Assembly (NCBI RefSeq): GCF_000224145.3
Contig: NW_004190420.2
Coordinates: forward strand, 706,106-770,105
DNA from: Ciona intestinalis
Taxonomy: Eukaryota; Chordata; Ascidiacea; Phlebobranchia; Cionidae
Reading direction: 5' to 3'
DNA length: 64,000 bases
The notes beneath the pieces were generated by a model that saw nothing but the letters and a program-made list of their open reading frames with translations, had not been told where the DNA came from and searched no databases. Shown here piece by piece: positions 1 to 12,330 of the stretch. Numbering within the stretch: the stretch's first letter is position 1; each line of letters opens with the position of its first letter. A program made the position numbers and the translations under genes.

Positions 1-1477
1 TTTACTCGCTAAAGCACAGGCATAACCGCTGCCTGAAGCACAAAAGCGACTCCTTTCTATCCATAACCTGCCCCAGCTCGGTTTCACAAACCAGATAAAT
101 GGTTGCCAAGTAAGCACGTTGCTTATCATCCTCTAACGAAGCATACAGTGGGCGGGTATCGCGGGGAAAGGCAAACAACCATGTATTTGATTGATTGAGT
201 TGTTTGCTGTGTGTTGATTCTGCACTTGGTTTGATCGACTAAACACTCGTGAGCATGTCACCTCAATCATGAACCCACATATACTTGCGCTTACCTTTTC
301 ACTTTTATGCTACTTGTCTTTCTAATTATGATATTATCGTTGGCTGTGTGTTGCATGTTTACCTACTAATACTTACATGTTTATATTTTATCAAATATTA
401 TGATTACCAATCAACATCTCTATAAATCAAATGTTTAACATTGAAACAGTGCAGCCAGTTGGCATATTAACAAAAAATGTTTTTAGTAATTCCAGCTTAT
501 GTGAAGGTAGTTTTTTGTTATATAGTAGGGTGGAAAAAGAGGGCACAGCCTTTAGCACATAATGTCCAAATATCCCGATTGTGTTTAAAACAATTAATAT
601 TAATATGGAAGTTGTGAGGATGCAGTTTTATATTTATTTTTTTACCATTAAATGGGGCGAAATAATATAATTAACAGGTGTCCCATCTTTCCCCACCGTA
701 CTATTGTCCTTTATGTCGACAGGGCAAATTAAACTGCTGTGGATTTTTTTCATCTAATCGCTGTGGCTTTGTAACCGATTTTGTTTTGTGTTCTAACCAA
801 CAGCATATGATTTACAATTTCCAAACCAACGCACCTTTTGAGTAAGTTGTAAAATATGCAATGGTTTCCTTTAGTTATTTTGAGCGTTCACTCGAATTGT
901 TGCGGTTTGAAAATGCTGTTGTGTTTTACCCATTGCCCAAATTAGTATTTTTAAATGAATTTACTAATCCATAAATGTGTGTGTGTATCTAAAGTTGCAA
1001 TTTTAGTTTTCGTATTAACAAACTTTTCGTTGATTTTTCACAAATGTGTGTTTGTGTTACAGTGATTTAATGAGTGAAATACTAACGGTTATCACAAACT
1101 AAACCAGTTGTAGAACAGGGTAATATATACAACGTTTAAATTCGTGTCGTAAAACAGCCTACTTACACCTGAAACAGCTGAAATGGCGTTAATACCAGCC
1201 ATAATAATACTCATAACGCTTGAGGCAATTTTAAGCTTATTGTCGCGTGGGAAAGATTGAAAATCTGTGCGCAAGCATACAGGGTTAATGCAGTTTATAA
1301 GTGGCACCTTTGAAACCGCATTGTTATTACTAGAATTATGGTGTACACTGATTCTGTCGCTTAAATTAACGCGTATTTAATACCTTTAAAATCTGCCCAG
1401 ACATTTGTAAACTAACTATATCTGAACATCAGTGTAAATTGATTGCATTCAACTGGAAGCATTTTGTTTTTTCCCAG
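1..1477. other. left edge: intronic or intergenic, no gene resolved
   Basis: AT-rich sequence. The first ~100 bases have one open frame (third frame, rich in K/R/H and S) that could be the end of an upstream exon of the gene finishing at 1741, but it lacks a good donor site. The stretch also holds one MITE (522-703). Confidence 0.4.
522..703. mobile_element. MITE family 1, copy a
   Basis: About 180 bp bounded by inverted ends, TAGTAGGGTGGAAAAAG on the left and CCCATCTTTCCCCACCGTACTA on the right (shown in part). The inside has the family's shared stretches (TCCAAATATCCCGATTGTG, GAGGATGCAGTTTTATA). No ORF. Confidence 0.7.
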
Positions 1478-1741
1478 GTAGGTTGTATTAAGGCGAAGTC
1501 GGAATGTGTTGTATGCGGTATGTCCGACTGCGCTTCGATGACGAACGAGTCATCACGTGACTCGGGGACAGTCCGAAACTCAAGTCCAGTGCCAGGAAGT
1601 CGACACGCATCGCCGCGTAACAGAAACCATGTCACGTGCCGATGCGCGACCTACCGGAACGTAATCAGCGACGATTTTTTGACCAACAGCGTCAATTGTG
1701 TTGGCGACCCACCACCCATGGCTGTAAGAAGCAGCACTTAA
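1478..1741 (+). CDS. C-terminal exon of an unrecognised gene (partial)
   Basis: A strong acceptor (pyrimidine run TTTTGTTTTTTCCCAG) precedes an open frame of 88 codons ending in TAA at 1739-1741. The exon is clearly richer in G+C than its surroundings, and the product has coding-like composition: a Cys-containing start (GCIKAKSECVVCGMSDC), a Ser/Arg/Pro-rich middle and an end PPPMAVRSST. It would be the last exon of a + strand gene whose other exons lie left of the window. A cytoplasmic tail of a membrane protein is possible but not shown. I do not recognise the family. No start codon belongs to it here. Confidence 0.5.
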   Translation, partial: VGCIKAKSECVVCGMSDCASMTNESSRDSGTVRNSSPVPGSRHASPRNRNHVTCRCATYRNVISDDFLTNSVNCVGDPPPMAVRSST

Positions 1742-2660
1742 TGTTTTACGAAATTAAATGACCGCAGCAAGCGTACCTCTTATTTTAAGGTCCAACTATG
1801 CATTTTATAAATTTTTATTAAGCCAACGCGTGAAACAAAAGAATATATTGCCTTGTCATTACATGAAGCGATGTTTACCTTGCTTTACGAATTACAGACT
1901 TATTTAAATGGTTGTGTTGTACTTTAATTAAGCGCATGAGGGATTATCGCCTGTCGGTCAATTAACCTCCGCTCATCGTACAGCTTGTAAATGGTGCGCT
2001 TTATTTCACCGCTCTGCTTGCTGTAGATTCGGGCTTAATGCGGCACAAGCCATCTATTAGTGGGTCGTGCGAGCCTGAGCCGATTTGCACGAGGAATTTC
2101 GCGATGAGTGATCGACTTGAAATGCGAGCAGAAATCTTTTGCCGAAAACGTGTAATATTGTGTACACCTCACACAAACCTCCGCCCCGGAGAAACGCATC
2201 TTGATTTCACTTTAATCCGTGCAAAGCCTTGACTTTCATACACCCAAATTCGTGTTTTCTTTGCTTACCGCAAGTATACGCGTTTGTTATCGTAAGCCGT
2301 AATACCATCTTCTGTTTTTCGTCATGAAATATTCAATTTATAACAACTTACACACACAGGGCATTTCTCAACCGCTGATCTTTTCGCTTACGCACATCAC
2401 TTTTTATCATGCTCAAGGCAAAATACTCATACTCATACACACTCGTATAAACACCTCGGCAGCGATTATCACATTCTTTCAACCTCTCAGCTCGTCATCA
2501 ATAATTATCCGGTGTCGCTGTCACAGCATAAGCTTCTCGCTTATTGAGATTCCGTGGCTCACTGAAGGCAACTCTTTATTGAGTGAAATTTCAGCGGCTG
2601 GCATAATTAAGCGGCATTAATATATCACAGTGACCCAAATGAGCTAATATTCGGCGCTGT
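1742..2660. other. convergent intergenic region
   Basis: Lies between the end of the + strand exon at 1741 and the stop of the minus-strand gene at 2661. Short open frames here have no splice context or recognisable composition. I see no repeat or RNA gene. Confidence 0.5.
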
Positions 2661-4388
2661 TCAATTGTTTGCGATTGAGCAAGTTGGCACGTCCATAACT
2701 GCACCTTCTATCGCCGCTTTCATATCCAAAACAAAGTTCCGAGAAAGTTTAAGTCTCTGGTTTTCGCTGATATCGATATTTTTATCCGGTTTACTTGATT
2801 CGATTTGCGTCGAGTCAGCTTGTCCCACGACCGTGTTCACGGAAGATGCGCAAGAATGAAGAGGAGAATCTCGATGATCACTCGCATCTTTTATTGTCGT
2901 GGTCTGGTTTCCATGTGGTTCTATTTCCTTTACGTTTTGGTTTGTGTTTTCCTCTTCGGACCACCCGGATGCCTCCTGAATATCTTCCAGTTTTGTCCTC
3001 CGGCATCGCTGCCCGGAGTGGGAGGAAGATGAGAGAGAAGAAGGAGAAGAGGACAAAGAGGAATGCGGAGAACTGCCTCCTGTGCCATGGAGGGACGAAG
3101 TAATGGAATGTGGTAAATAAGAACACGGTTTTCCATGTACACGATGCTGTTTCGTGTGGTGCGGTTTGGAGTGACGTTTGTGGCGATGACATTCCTCTTG
3201 ACGGGTGTATTGCTTCGAATCCCCTTCCAGGAGTGGAACTTTAACTTGCATTCTTTCGTCTGCGTTTTTCTCCCTGTATTTCGCTGACTCTTGTTCGAGG
3301 CAACAGCAGCGGCAAGCAGGCGCACTTCGCATATCCTTGTATGGCATGTCCCACGGTGCGTCGTGGTAGTCGTAGGACGAGGGCGAAATTCCACGTTCTG
3401 AATCGGTAGAACAGCAGTGGTCTGTACTTGACACGTAAGCGTCGGAACTATTTGACGGCGAAGGGTTGACGTTGTGGTAATTGCTACAAATTCTGGTCGA
3501 GCTTTGGGTGTGACATGCGGGTCTGCTCGAACTGTTACTTTGTACAGCACTAATTTGACCTGGACGACCCGAGTTTGAAACCATCGCCAATTTCTTCCGC
3601 GTTGAATGTCTTTGGCCATGTTTTAACCTTGTCTGCCGTGGTTCCGCGTTATACCCTTGTGAGCAGCAGGGCTTTTGTGCATTTGCCCCTTCACAACAAG
3701 TGGGCTCGGAACTGAACACAGAGACAGTGGACGTGCACCTGTCCGTGTGGAAATTCTGAACCTCGCCCTCGCTTGACTCTCGTAATGTCTCTTCCGAAAT
3801 ATTCCTACTTGATATTTGCGGTTTGGTTACGGATGAATTCCCAGTCGAGGAGCCCTGAGCGCTGTTATCTCCGTCCGGCACCGCAAGACAACAGTTGATA
3901 ACCGGTTCTTCTCTGAAGGGAGAGGCCTCAACGACTACAGTAGTGGTGGTGGTTGTACTTGTAACTTTAGTAGCCGCAATATTTGGAACACTATTCAGCT
4001 GATCGGGTTCTTTGCTTTTCTGTTAAAGTAAACACCAGTATTTGGATTCCATTCCATAATGGCAATATTGATTTATTTACTCACCAAATCGCCGGTACTC
4101 CCGAGGTCGCTTTCTTTGTCTTGAATGGCTTTTAGTCGGGATTCCTGCAACGATTTCTTCAGTTTCCGTGCTTGTTCTCTCGTAGTGCTGTCACGTGACG
4201 CCAGCGTTGATCCTACAAATAAACCGTGGTTTAAAAATGTAAAACAATGTTGGCCAATCCGCATATAAATCCTACATACCTCTACTTTTTATAATAGGAA
4301 CAATGTCCACGCAAAGGCAGATAAGCAACGCAGCAAAAGCACCAATCAAGAGAACTACAGCGGTAATGATGACGTGCAGATGAATCAT
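2661..4388 (-). CDS. Ser-rich single-pass membrane protein, family unknown
   Basis: Three exons on the minus strand: 4388-4280, 4212-4085 and 4019-2661. They join in phase to give 531 residues. Residues 7-29 are a strong hydrophobic segment (HVIITAVVLLIGAFAALLI) followed by a Cys/Asp turn and a basic stretch (TREQARKLKKSLQESRLK), so the long tail is probably cytoplasmic. The tail is dominated by Ser, His, Thr and Cys, with a cysteine cluster PACRCCCLEQE, a His/Lys-rich patch and poly-Ser runs. The last ~30 residues (LKLSRNFVLDMKAAIEGAV) look like an amphipathic helix. An in-frame TAG lies seven codons before the ATG. However, an AG acceptor right after that TAG would also allow an upstream exon coding an extracellular part, so the start is not certain. 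No enzyme motif is visible and the family is not recognised. Confidence 0.7.
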
Positions 4389-6536
4389 ATTCTCTTGACT
4401 CTGTCTCTATGTACTCATAAAACATTGGCCAACATTTCTTTGTCTCTGCTTAAGGTACTTATGCGGTAAATACCCTCTTTGGTCAAGCCGTTGGCCACCC
4501 AGTTCGTAACTTGGTTTCAGGTGCGCCTGCCCCGCCAGCAACTCGTATTTTTAGAGAAACCAGAATTCTGTTATCGCCGCCTCTCGCTTGGTTGGAAACA
4601 CTGTCCTCAACTGTCGGCCGTTTGAAGAATTTCCGAGGTCTGTTTCGCACAAGGCGACTAACTAAGATTTCCTACCTCTAAAGAGAAAACAGCACATATT
4701 AGAGTATCTTACACGATTTTGGAAACTTTGAACTTGAAATATCTTTATACAAAGATAAAGTTATTCAATTCTCTTTGAACGAGTGAAGTCAAGCGTAGAA
4801 TTATTGTTATGGTGTCCCAATACACGTCATTGAGTTGTCGTATATTTAACAGAACTGAGGCATAAAATAATTTCAAACACGCTATCCATCAAACTCGCTT
4901 GTCGGCCGTGGAACTTTCAAGCGTGAAGTCTGTCATGCCCTTTCCTGGCCCACCAGTAATAGAAGGGACCGCTATGACATTTATCCCGTCTTTGGGCAGT
5001 ATTTGACAGCCATCGCGGGCATTAGCACTGATGCTATCTCACAAAAATGCGAAAGTTGAAACCCTTAACCGACTGCCTTGCCTACCCAACTGTGGGTGTT
5101 AAAGGATGAGTTAATCAGTCCCGTTTTACTCAACCTTTATCAATTCCCTATAAATTCTGGACAAACTAAGTTTCTGAACTTCAGCACAATAGCGTTAACT
5201 TGTCTGTACATATTCGACCTTTACTGGCGCATATTTCATCGCCTGCTGGCACAGTTTTGTCTGTACCGTTCTTACCGAGTCGCTTTGTCTGTCGACCGCA
5301 TTTCCACGTCTCAGACCAACCATGGTGCTTCGGTGAGGCCATATTTTCACTTATTCAGTCTCGGCTACGTGTTTGTTCAAATACACATGTGCTGGCAGTA
5401 GCGTTTAAGCCTGTGGCTTCGGGCGCCACTTGGTTTAATTCATTTCGCGGACCAAAGCAAACACGTGCCGAATACAAAAGAATATCATTACTGAGCTATA
5501 TTAAATTTCTCGTTTCTCACATATCCCTACAACACATAAACGACGAAAAAAGGATTCTATAGTTAACAGCTCTATGACTCAGCTCGCTACCTTCACGTGA
5601 AATATTGCTGTCAAATAATTTGAAACTCGCCAGCGATCATTTATACTTCTAGGCGACCAGACGGGCACAGTTATGCTGTTCGTCGACTGACCTGAACCTA
5701 ACTGTATAACTTCATCCGAAGGTTCCTTTTCCTGGTCGGAAGCTAAAATGTCTGCGGTTATGTAATAAAGTTCGGCTATAAAAGGCGAAAAACAGATAGA
5801 AAACCAAGCAAGCAGTTAAAGGAATGAACCGAAATATCTCGGTAACGCTCCAGTGGCAAGTTGCAATGCGAAAGTGGTTTGTTTTTAGTGAACACAGACC
5901 AAGCGCCCGAAGATACGCTTTCACTTGAAGCGCCAAAACGCAGGTTACACAAAACAAATCGAATGCTTTGCAATCAATTAGGCATGTAATTTTTTGGGTA
6001 AAATTTCTGTCAAAAACAATGGGGCTATATTACATGTGTTTTTGAATATAAAGTATCTTTCCCTTTTACCTGGAAAGGATTTTTAGAAGCTGTTTACTTA
6101 GCATTTAAACATTTACCAAAAGATACATAAACATATGTATTTCTTATTAAACTTTTTAAGTAACCGATCGACATTGGTAAACGACCATAACACGTGCGTC
6201 GTATTTGCTTGCTCATATCTCCAAAACATTGTTTGCTGCATGCAATCACGAATCTATAAAAAACATAAACGAATATGAAACTTTAGAACTGTTAAAAATA
6301 CTGCTTCTGTTAAAACGATATTTATAATTTGTATTAGCTTAATGCATCAACAAGTCCATGGCAAATTTTAATGCTACGGGGTTTTAAAACGCAATATTGC
6401 TGGATTTATTGACACTGAGGGCGCTAGACACTTAATTATATTTCGCGCCTTTGGTTTCCATAACGACCAACACAGCTTTTTGTAGAAAGTTAACAAACTT
6501 CATAAATTGATAGAAAAAGCAGTTTTTTCAACACAC
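4389..6536. other. divergent intergenic region with a probable 5' UTR exon
   Basis: Separates the minus-strand membrane-protein gene from MDH1B on the plus strand. On the minus strand, a pyrimidine-rich acceptor near 4685 is followed by sequence with stops in all three frames, consistent with non-coding 5' exon sequence. Several open frames of 60-120 codons between 5078 and 5973 have no splice or composition support. Both promoters should lie here, but no clear TATA box was found. Confidence 0.4.
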
Positions 6537-9500
6537 ATGGCCAAGTTCGTAATCGCAGGTTAGTAAATAGTTTGTGTTAAATATTTAGTTTGGTATTAAA
6601 TATTAATTATAAACTATATAATAAAATAAATTCATTACTTTTTACTATTATGTTTTAAAACTAAATCCAATAATTAAAGTAATTTTACAAATGTTTGTTA
6701 TATTAAAAAAAGAGTTATGCCATTTTTGTATTTAATTAGGATCATGTAGTTGCCCTTATTATGCCAAGTTGGAACTTCTCGCTGACCAACTGGTTAGCAA
6801 TCTTGAACAGTTTAAGGTGGGATATGTTGTGTGTCTTGGTGATGATTTATTTGGTGACCATAGTGGCATTTGGTGCTAGTGAAGAATCTCCCCCGCCCCA
6901 CCTTAATTGCTAACCACTAACTCCTAACCCCTAGGTTAGGGGGTTAAGTGTTGATGGTTAGGGGGTTAGTGGTTAATATATGGGTTAGTGGTTAGCAAAT
7001 ATGTTGGGGGGGGGGAGATTCTTCACTAGCACCGCTAACCAGCTAAAGGAATACCGCAGGGCTGTTCTTGGTCAAATCCTGGGTTGGAAAGATTAATGTT
7101 ATGTAAAGACAATTTATAACGACATTTTAAGCAGCCAAAAAAACACGTTTATTAGGAATAATATAACAAAATTGATTATTAACATCATGTGTTTCTTTAA
7201 AATCACAGAAATTACTAAGTTTAAGGGGAAAGCCAAAGAAAACATAACTGCCATCTTTCTAATCATAAATATTTCTTCTCTTGTTATTAGCAATAATTTG
7301 CAATAGATAAACTTAGAAGACAAATATATGTTTAAAAACTGATTAGCAATATCATAGGTTCAAAATATAAAAACGTTAATATAATTTACTATCAAATTTT
7401 CTGTTTTTTTACCCAATATTATTTAGAGTTTTTTTTAGGTTCACAAAGTAGTGTTGCCAGAAGAACAATGGGAACCATGGCTGAAAGAAACTTGCTCAAA
7501 AAACAACTGGAAACACAAGAAAAGTCCGATAGTATGGAGAGAATTAGTTGATAGGGGAGGGAAGGGAATGCTCATGGGAGGTTATTAATGAGTTTATGGA
7601 GTACGCTGAGGTGGGGAAATTATTATAAATCGTTTGTATTGAACTTTGTATACAAAAATGTTTTATGTACTTGTGCTAATAATTAAAATATATATATCCC
7701 ACAAATTATAAGCGTTTTTATAACTTTTAATGATTGCTAATGACCTTAATGGTATATATGTCTGTTGTGTAATGTAGTAAGGATTGGCCAATTAAATTTT
7801 TATAATGTAATGTTTTAAACTTAAAGTTCAGTATCCCAACATTAAACAGCCATTACATTGCATTTTTTGTAACCTATATTGTCTGTAATGTTATCATTAT
7901 TATATATGTGGTTTTCTTGCAGTGTTACTATGGCATCACCTCAAACATAATGACTGATCGAATGTTGAAGATCATGGAAGAAAACATGGCAACAAAATCT
8001 ATCACTGTTAAGGAAGAAGAAGCATTCCAAAGCCTCAGCAAACCAATTCATATTTGCATTGTAAAGTAAATTTAATTGTTATTAAGATTGTGGTTGACTA
8101 TCTATAATCTAATCTTAGATTTGATGTAAAAAGCAGTCCACTTGTTTTTACTTTAGAAGATACTGTGTTCAAGCCATTATGGAAATGTGTGCTACACAGT
8201 GTTTATAAAGCTACTAATGCAGTAGCTCTAAAGCAACAACAAGGTGTATTAAATATGACACCCTTGTTCCAACTAAAGATTAATATAGTCACTTTACTAT
8301 ATTTTTGTTATTTCGACAAAAGTACACAACGTAAAATATGCTTTTGATTACACAATAAAAGTTCTGTAATACGCCGGTTCAAACAGTCTAATAAGGTGAA
8401 TTATCCTTTTACAAAGTATAAACTTGTATGCAAATACTATATCTTAAAACTAAACTATACTTGCTGCAAATACAGTTGTACTTGTCTGTTTCTATATCCC
8501 GGCGCCGTGGGCAAGACACTTAACGACAATTGCTCCAACCCNNNNNNNNNNNNNNNNNNNNNNNNNNNNNNNNNNNNNNNNNNNNNNNNNNTGTGAGGAT
8601 AAAGTAAGTTACATTCATTCATTCATTCATTTATCCACAGTGCAACAAACCCAGTGGCCTACCACTTGATACCTCATCTTGGAAACGGCAAAATCTTTGG
8701 ATCCGAAGTTGAAGTTTCCATTCGTTTGCTCGGTATACAAAAGGCTGATGAAACTCTGCAAGGTTGGTATGAGTGGGAAGGTTGTAATTTTAAATATTTA
8801 AATAAATCTAAATTTGACAATAATTCTGTAAATATTCGTTTTACTTTATTTTGATTTATTTTTTTGATTAAAGTAATAAAAGGGATAATATGGCTTATTG
8901 TTTCAATAGAACAAACAAAAAACAAGTATAACTCAAGTGTCATTTTTATTTCAGTACTTATAATTATTATATTTAAATTAATTGACCGGCGACTAAATTG
9001 TGACCTTTTTGCATTAAAAATTTATTACAATAAAAATACTTTGATAAAAGTTAGTGTAGGGTATTTTATAGATGGGCAAACTTGGAACATGTCCGTATTA
9101 GACTATTTTATACACAATTTCCTTGTATGAAATACAATATTTTATTACATGCCTAACTGTGACATTATGATCAGGAGTAAAGATGGAAGTTGAAGACCTA
9201 GCATTTCCGCTCGTAAGAAAGATCGAAATATTCAAAAACAGTCGAAAAGCTTTTCAAAATGCTTCATTGATTGTTTTTCTTGAAAACCCAGTAGAAGATG
9301 AATCACATTTGGAACTTCTGGTCAAAAATCATGAAAGATACAAAAAGTATGCTGAAGAAATCAATCAAGTTGCTCTGCCTGATGTAAAGGTGATCAGAGT
9401 TATTTATTTGTAATTTGAAAAATTCACACACCAAGTTTATTTCAAGGCATACAGACTGATATAGAGTTATTTAGTTAAAGCTTTCTTGAACTAATGTAAT

Positions 9501-11837
9501 CACATACTAAAATACCGGTAGTGTTTAAACCTCTCCGATTAAGGCAAACTTTTTGTCCAGGCTGTAGCAAAGTAGTTCACTGCTATCATTGTGGGCATTT
9601 GTGTCCTTGGGCAAGACACTTACAACAATTGCTCCAACCTAGTGGTCACTGATGAGTTTTTCAAATTATCAACCATACATAAAAAACAAACAAAAATATA
9701 CACCACAAAGTATCATACATGATTGTAAATAGTAAGCTAGCACAGTGTGTATAAAACAGAACACCCATGGGTAGTGTTATAAGGACTGTCTTGTTTAGAC
9801 ATGCCAGAATATAGCAAGTTACATTCATTCAAACCTGTTCAATGGCAGCAAACAATTTCAGTTGCTTTAGTTATATCTATTACAAAATTCACTTCAGATT
9901 GTACTTTCTGGAAGTGGTCCGATAAATTTCAACACCCATGTTTTGGTGGAGTATGCAACAAAAATAAACAAACAAAATGTGGTTGCTGTATCAAGGTTAC
10001 AGGTGAATTATAATACAGTCTTGTACATTGTGCATTTAATACATCTGTATATACGTGTAGCAGGGCTTTTTAATTTTAACTCCTGCCTTGCTGTCCCCAA
10101 TATAAGTCACAATTTAATTAGGTTCCGCAATTACATTACTTACCAAACCTTTTGACTGCTGTTGCATGATTTAAAAAAATACCTTTTAAATACAAAAAGT
10201 TACATGATGCTGGAGATTCCTGACTTAAAATTAAAATAAAAACCTTACATAACTTTTTTGTACTGATCTTATATCTTTATACCAACTATTTTTTTAACAC
10301 AGGAACGGCGTGCACAGGCAGCTTTAGCTCGTAAAATGCAAGTTAATGCATCTGGTGTAACAAATGTAGTTTCATGGGGGAACTGTGCAAATGATGCAGC
10401 AAAAAACACATACTGTATTGATGTATTATCAGCAGCTGTCCGTGGTTATGATGGAGCAATATGGGGACCACAGTGGCATTCCAGATCGCTGGCGGAACTT
10501 GTCTATGATAAGTAAGATAAACCAAGCCTTAATAATGCAGTTATTACAATTGGTTGCTGCATGCTTGTCAGATGTCTTTTTAGAATCATTTCTCTTATAG
10601 TTATTTAGTCTTATATGCCGTGCCCATCAGGAGGATATAAAATTAGGACTAATGATTCAGTAATTCTTTACTTTTGGTACTTACTCTATCACAAATTATA
10701 GATTTATTAATACAACGCTTGTTATTAATGTGTAATGTTTAGTAAATTGCATTTGTACAGATACTTGTCAGCGTGCACTAGGTACATGAAATAGGAAACC
10801 CATGTTATAGCTTCTGTAGTTGCCACAACATTACATTCATTCATTTATTCATTCATGCATAAACTGCAATGTTTACAGAAAATGGCTAAATGATGAATTT
10901 GTTGAAGAACATGCTTCACACAATGCTAAGATGATAAAGTCAATGAAACATTCCACTAGTTTAAGTGAAGCATCTTCAATATCTTCCATGCTACATGACT
11001 GGATTCAAGGTTCAGAGTCGGAAAATGTTTATTCTCTTGGAGTGGAAAGTGAAGGTAAGGCCGTGAAAGAATATGAATTTATTTTATCTAACTATGTGTA
11101 CAGTATTACACCTTAGTCTGCAACATCAGTAAATTTTTAAATTGACCAAAAATTTAAAGTTGACTAAAATATAATTTAGTTATTCATTACAATTCATTTT
11201 CTCTAGGTTGGTATGGAGTCTCTGGCTGTGTTTTCTCAATGCCTGTCCAATTTAAAGATGGTTCGTACCAAGTTGTATGGGGTCTGACGCTCAATGATGA
11301 AGTTAGAGACAAAATCAAGAAAATTGAATTGGAGTTAAAAAAGGTTTTAATAGTGGGGAACTTTATAGAATACATTTTTAATAATTCTTTTTCCAGGATT
11401 TGCGAGTTGCGTTTAAAGTAGAGGATGAAATGGAGAATGAGGTGAATTTATATGGGGTTTACAAGTAAATGGAGAATATTATAAAATCGGGGACAAGCCT
11501 TGAACCCATTACCTCTTGGGTAGAGGCATGCACGCTAACCAACTGTGTCACAGCACCGGAAGTATCAGTGATTATTTGTTACTTTACCAAATATTTCACA
11601 TAATCATTTCTTGGTTATTCAGTATAAGCCCGGTTCCATGTGTGTTTAATGTCAAAAAAATGCAACTTTCCTTAGGTGTTTGGTGAAGATTCTGCTCTCA
11701 TCTCCTCTATGATGAGTCAGATTGAGTCACCGACCAAAACCCCTGGTGAGAAGCTTGAGGTCATCCGAGAAGAAGATGCAGAGGAACAACCTGCAGAAGA
11801 TGTGGGGGAGCAGCCACTGGTGAAAAAGACGGAGTGA
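6537..11837 (+). CDS. MDH1B: MDH1B, malate dehydrogenase-like protein 1B
   Basis: Twelve exons: 6537-6558, 6740-6816, 7439-7610, 7923-8065, 8641-8762, 9175-9389, 9898-10002, 10303-10511, 10879-11054, 11207-11343, 11397-11441 and 11676-11837. They give about 527 residues; human MDH1B has about 518. The start MAKFVIAG followed by CPYYAKLELLADQL, the segment KSPIVWRELVDRGGKG, GAIWGPQWHSRSLAEL, and GCVFSMPVQFKDGSYQVV match the family closely. The N-terminal ~110 residues are the extension that separates MDH1B from true cytosolic MDH1. Whether it has enzyme activity is not established. In exon 3 the reading frame breaks after GGKGMLMGGY: one extra base lies near 7582-7587, since NEFMEYAE is read in the next frame. 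The tail is Glu/Pro-rich. A poly-A signal AATAAA lies at 11903-11908. Introns hold a MITE and several SINEs. Confidence 0.93.
6871..7033. mobile_element. MITE family 2, copy 1 (MDH1B intron 2)
   Basis: Inverted ends TGGTGCTAGTGAAGAATCTC and GAGATTCTTCACTAGCACC flank about 120 bp made of degenerate GGTTAGGGGTTAGTGG repeats that are themselves partly inverted (CTAACCACTAACTCC). No ORF. Related copies lie at 36881, 44501, 45197 and 45578. Confidence 0.8.
8490..8632 (+). mobile_element. SINE, partial, interrupted by assembly gap (MDH1B intron 4)
   Basis: Shares the body motif GGGCAAGACACTTA..CAATTGCTCCAACC with the copies at 9552 and 12050 and ends in the family tail TTACATTCATTCATTC. The middle is replaced by 50 N. 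Confidence 0.7.
8542..8591. other. assembly gap, 50 N
   Basis: Exactly 50 N, so probably a placeholder of unknown true length. It lies inside a repeat, which explains the assembly failure. Confidence 0.99.
9552..9838 (+). mobile_element. SINE copy (MDH1B intron 6)
   Basis: Contains GGGCAAGACACTTACAACA, GCTCCAACCTAGTGGTCACT, AACACCCATGGGTAG and the terminal TTACATTCATTC, all shared with the full copy at 12050-12330. The tRNA-like head is degenerate. Confidence 0.7.
10617..10858 (+). mobile_element. SINE remnant (MDH1B intron 8)
   Basis: Ends in TTACATTCATTCATTTATTC, preceded by a degenerate AATAGGAAACCCATGTTATA segment similar to the 3' half of the other SINE copies. The 5' half is hard to recognise. 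Confidence 0.45.
11487..11565 (-). mobile_element. tRNA-like SINE head (MDH1B intron 11)
   Basis: On the minus strand it reads GACACAGTTGGTTAGCGTGC (box A-like) and about 30 bases later GGGTTCAAGGC (box B-like). There is no mature tRNA fold with an anticodon stem that I could confirm, so it is a SINE head rather than a tRNA gene. Confidence 0.5.
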
Positions 11838-12049
11838 TGATCTTTCTCTCTTTCCTTGTATTTATAATCGCACTTACTGTGTCTCATGTTGTGTAAGTTT
11901 TTAATAAAAGTATTAAATTTACGAATATTTAGATTTGCCAAACACAGTATCATGTTCCATTTTATTATATATTTAATATAAAATAAGATTGATCCTTTAG
12001 TTTTTAGTCCTACAAAATACACTTAGCACCTATAACATAATAATTACAG

Positions 12050-12330
12050 TTCCGTGGCATAGTGGTTACTGGGGCTCTCACTATCTCAGAGATTACGAGT
12101 TCAAGGCTCCCTAAGATGTTGGGCTTGTATGTTTTGGGCAAGGTAATTGCTCCAACCCAGTGGTCACTATAATGGGTACCTAAGGTGCCAGCCGTACAGT
12201 AAAACACAATTTACAAAGTGACATACTTAGTAACTCTCGGGCACGAGGTATGTGCAATAGAACCCCTGTGTTAAAACGACTCGTTTTTCCGCCACACGAG
12301 GTTAAACTAAATTACATTCATTCATTACAA
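12050..12330 (+). mobile_element. SINE, nearly full length
   Basis: The tRNA-derived head carries box A-like TGGCATAGTGGTT and box B-like GAGTTCAAGGC (about 12098). The body follows (GCTCCAACCCAGTGGTCACT, GGGCACGAGGTATGTGC, GAACCCCTGTGTTAAAACG), then the tail TTACATTCATTCATT. It lies just past the end of MDH1B and gives the reference layout for the other copies. Confidence 0.8.

Noticed and set aside
5078-5973. Overlapping open frames of 65-120 codons
   Set aside because: Competing frames on both strands, no acceptor/donor pattern and no recognisable product.
12050-12120. Possible functional tRNA gene
   Set aside because: Box A and B-like motifs are present, but the body and ATTC tail match the SINE copies, and no anticodon stem could be folded by eye.
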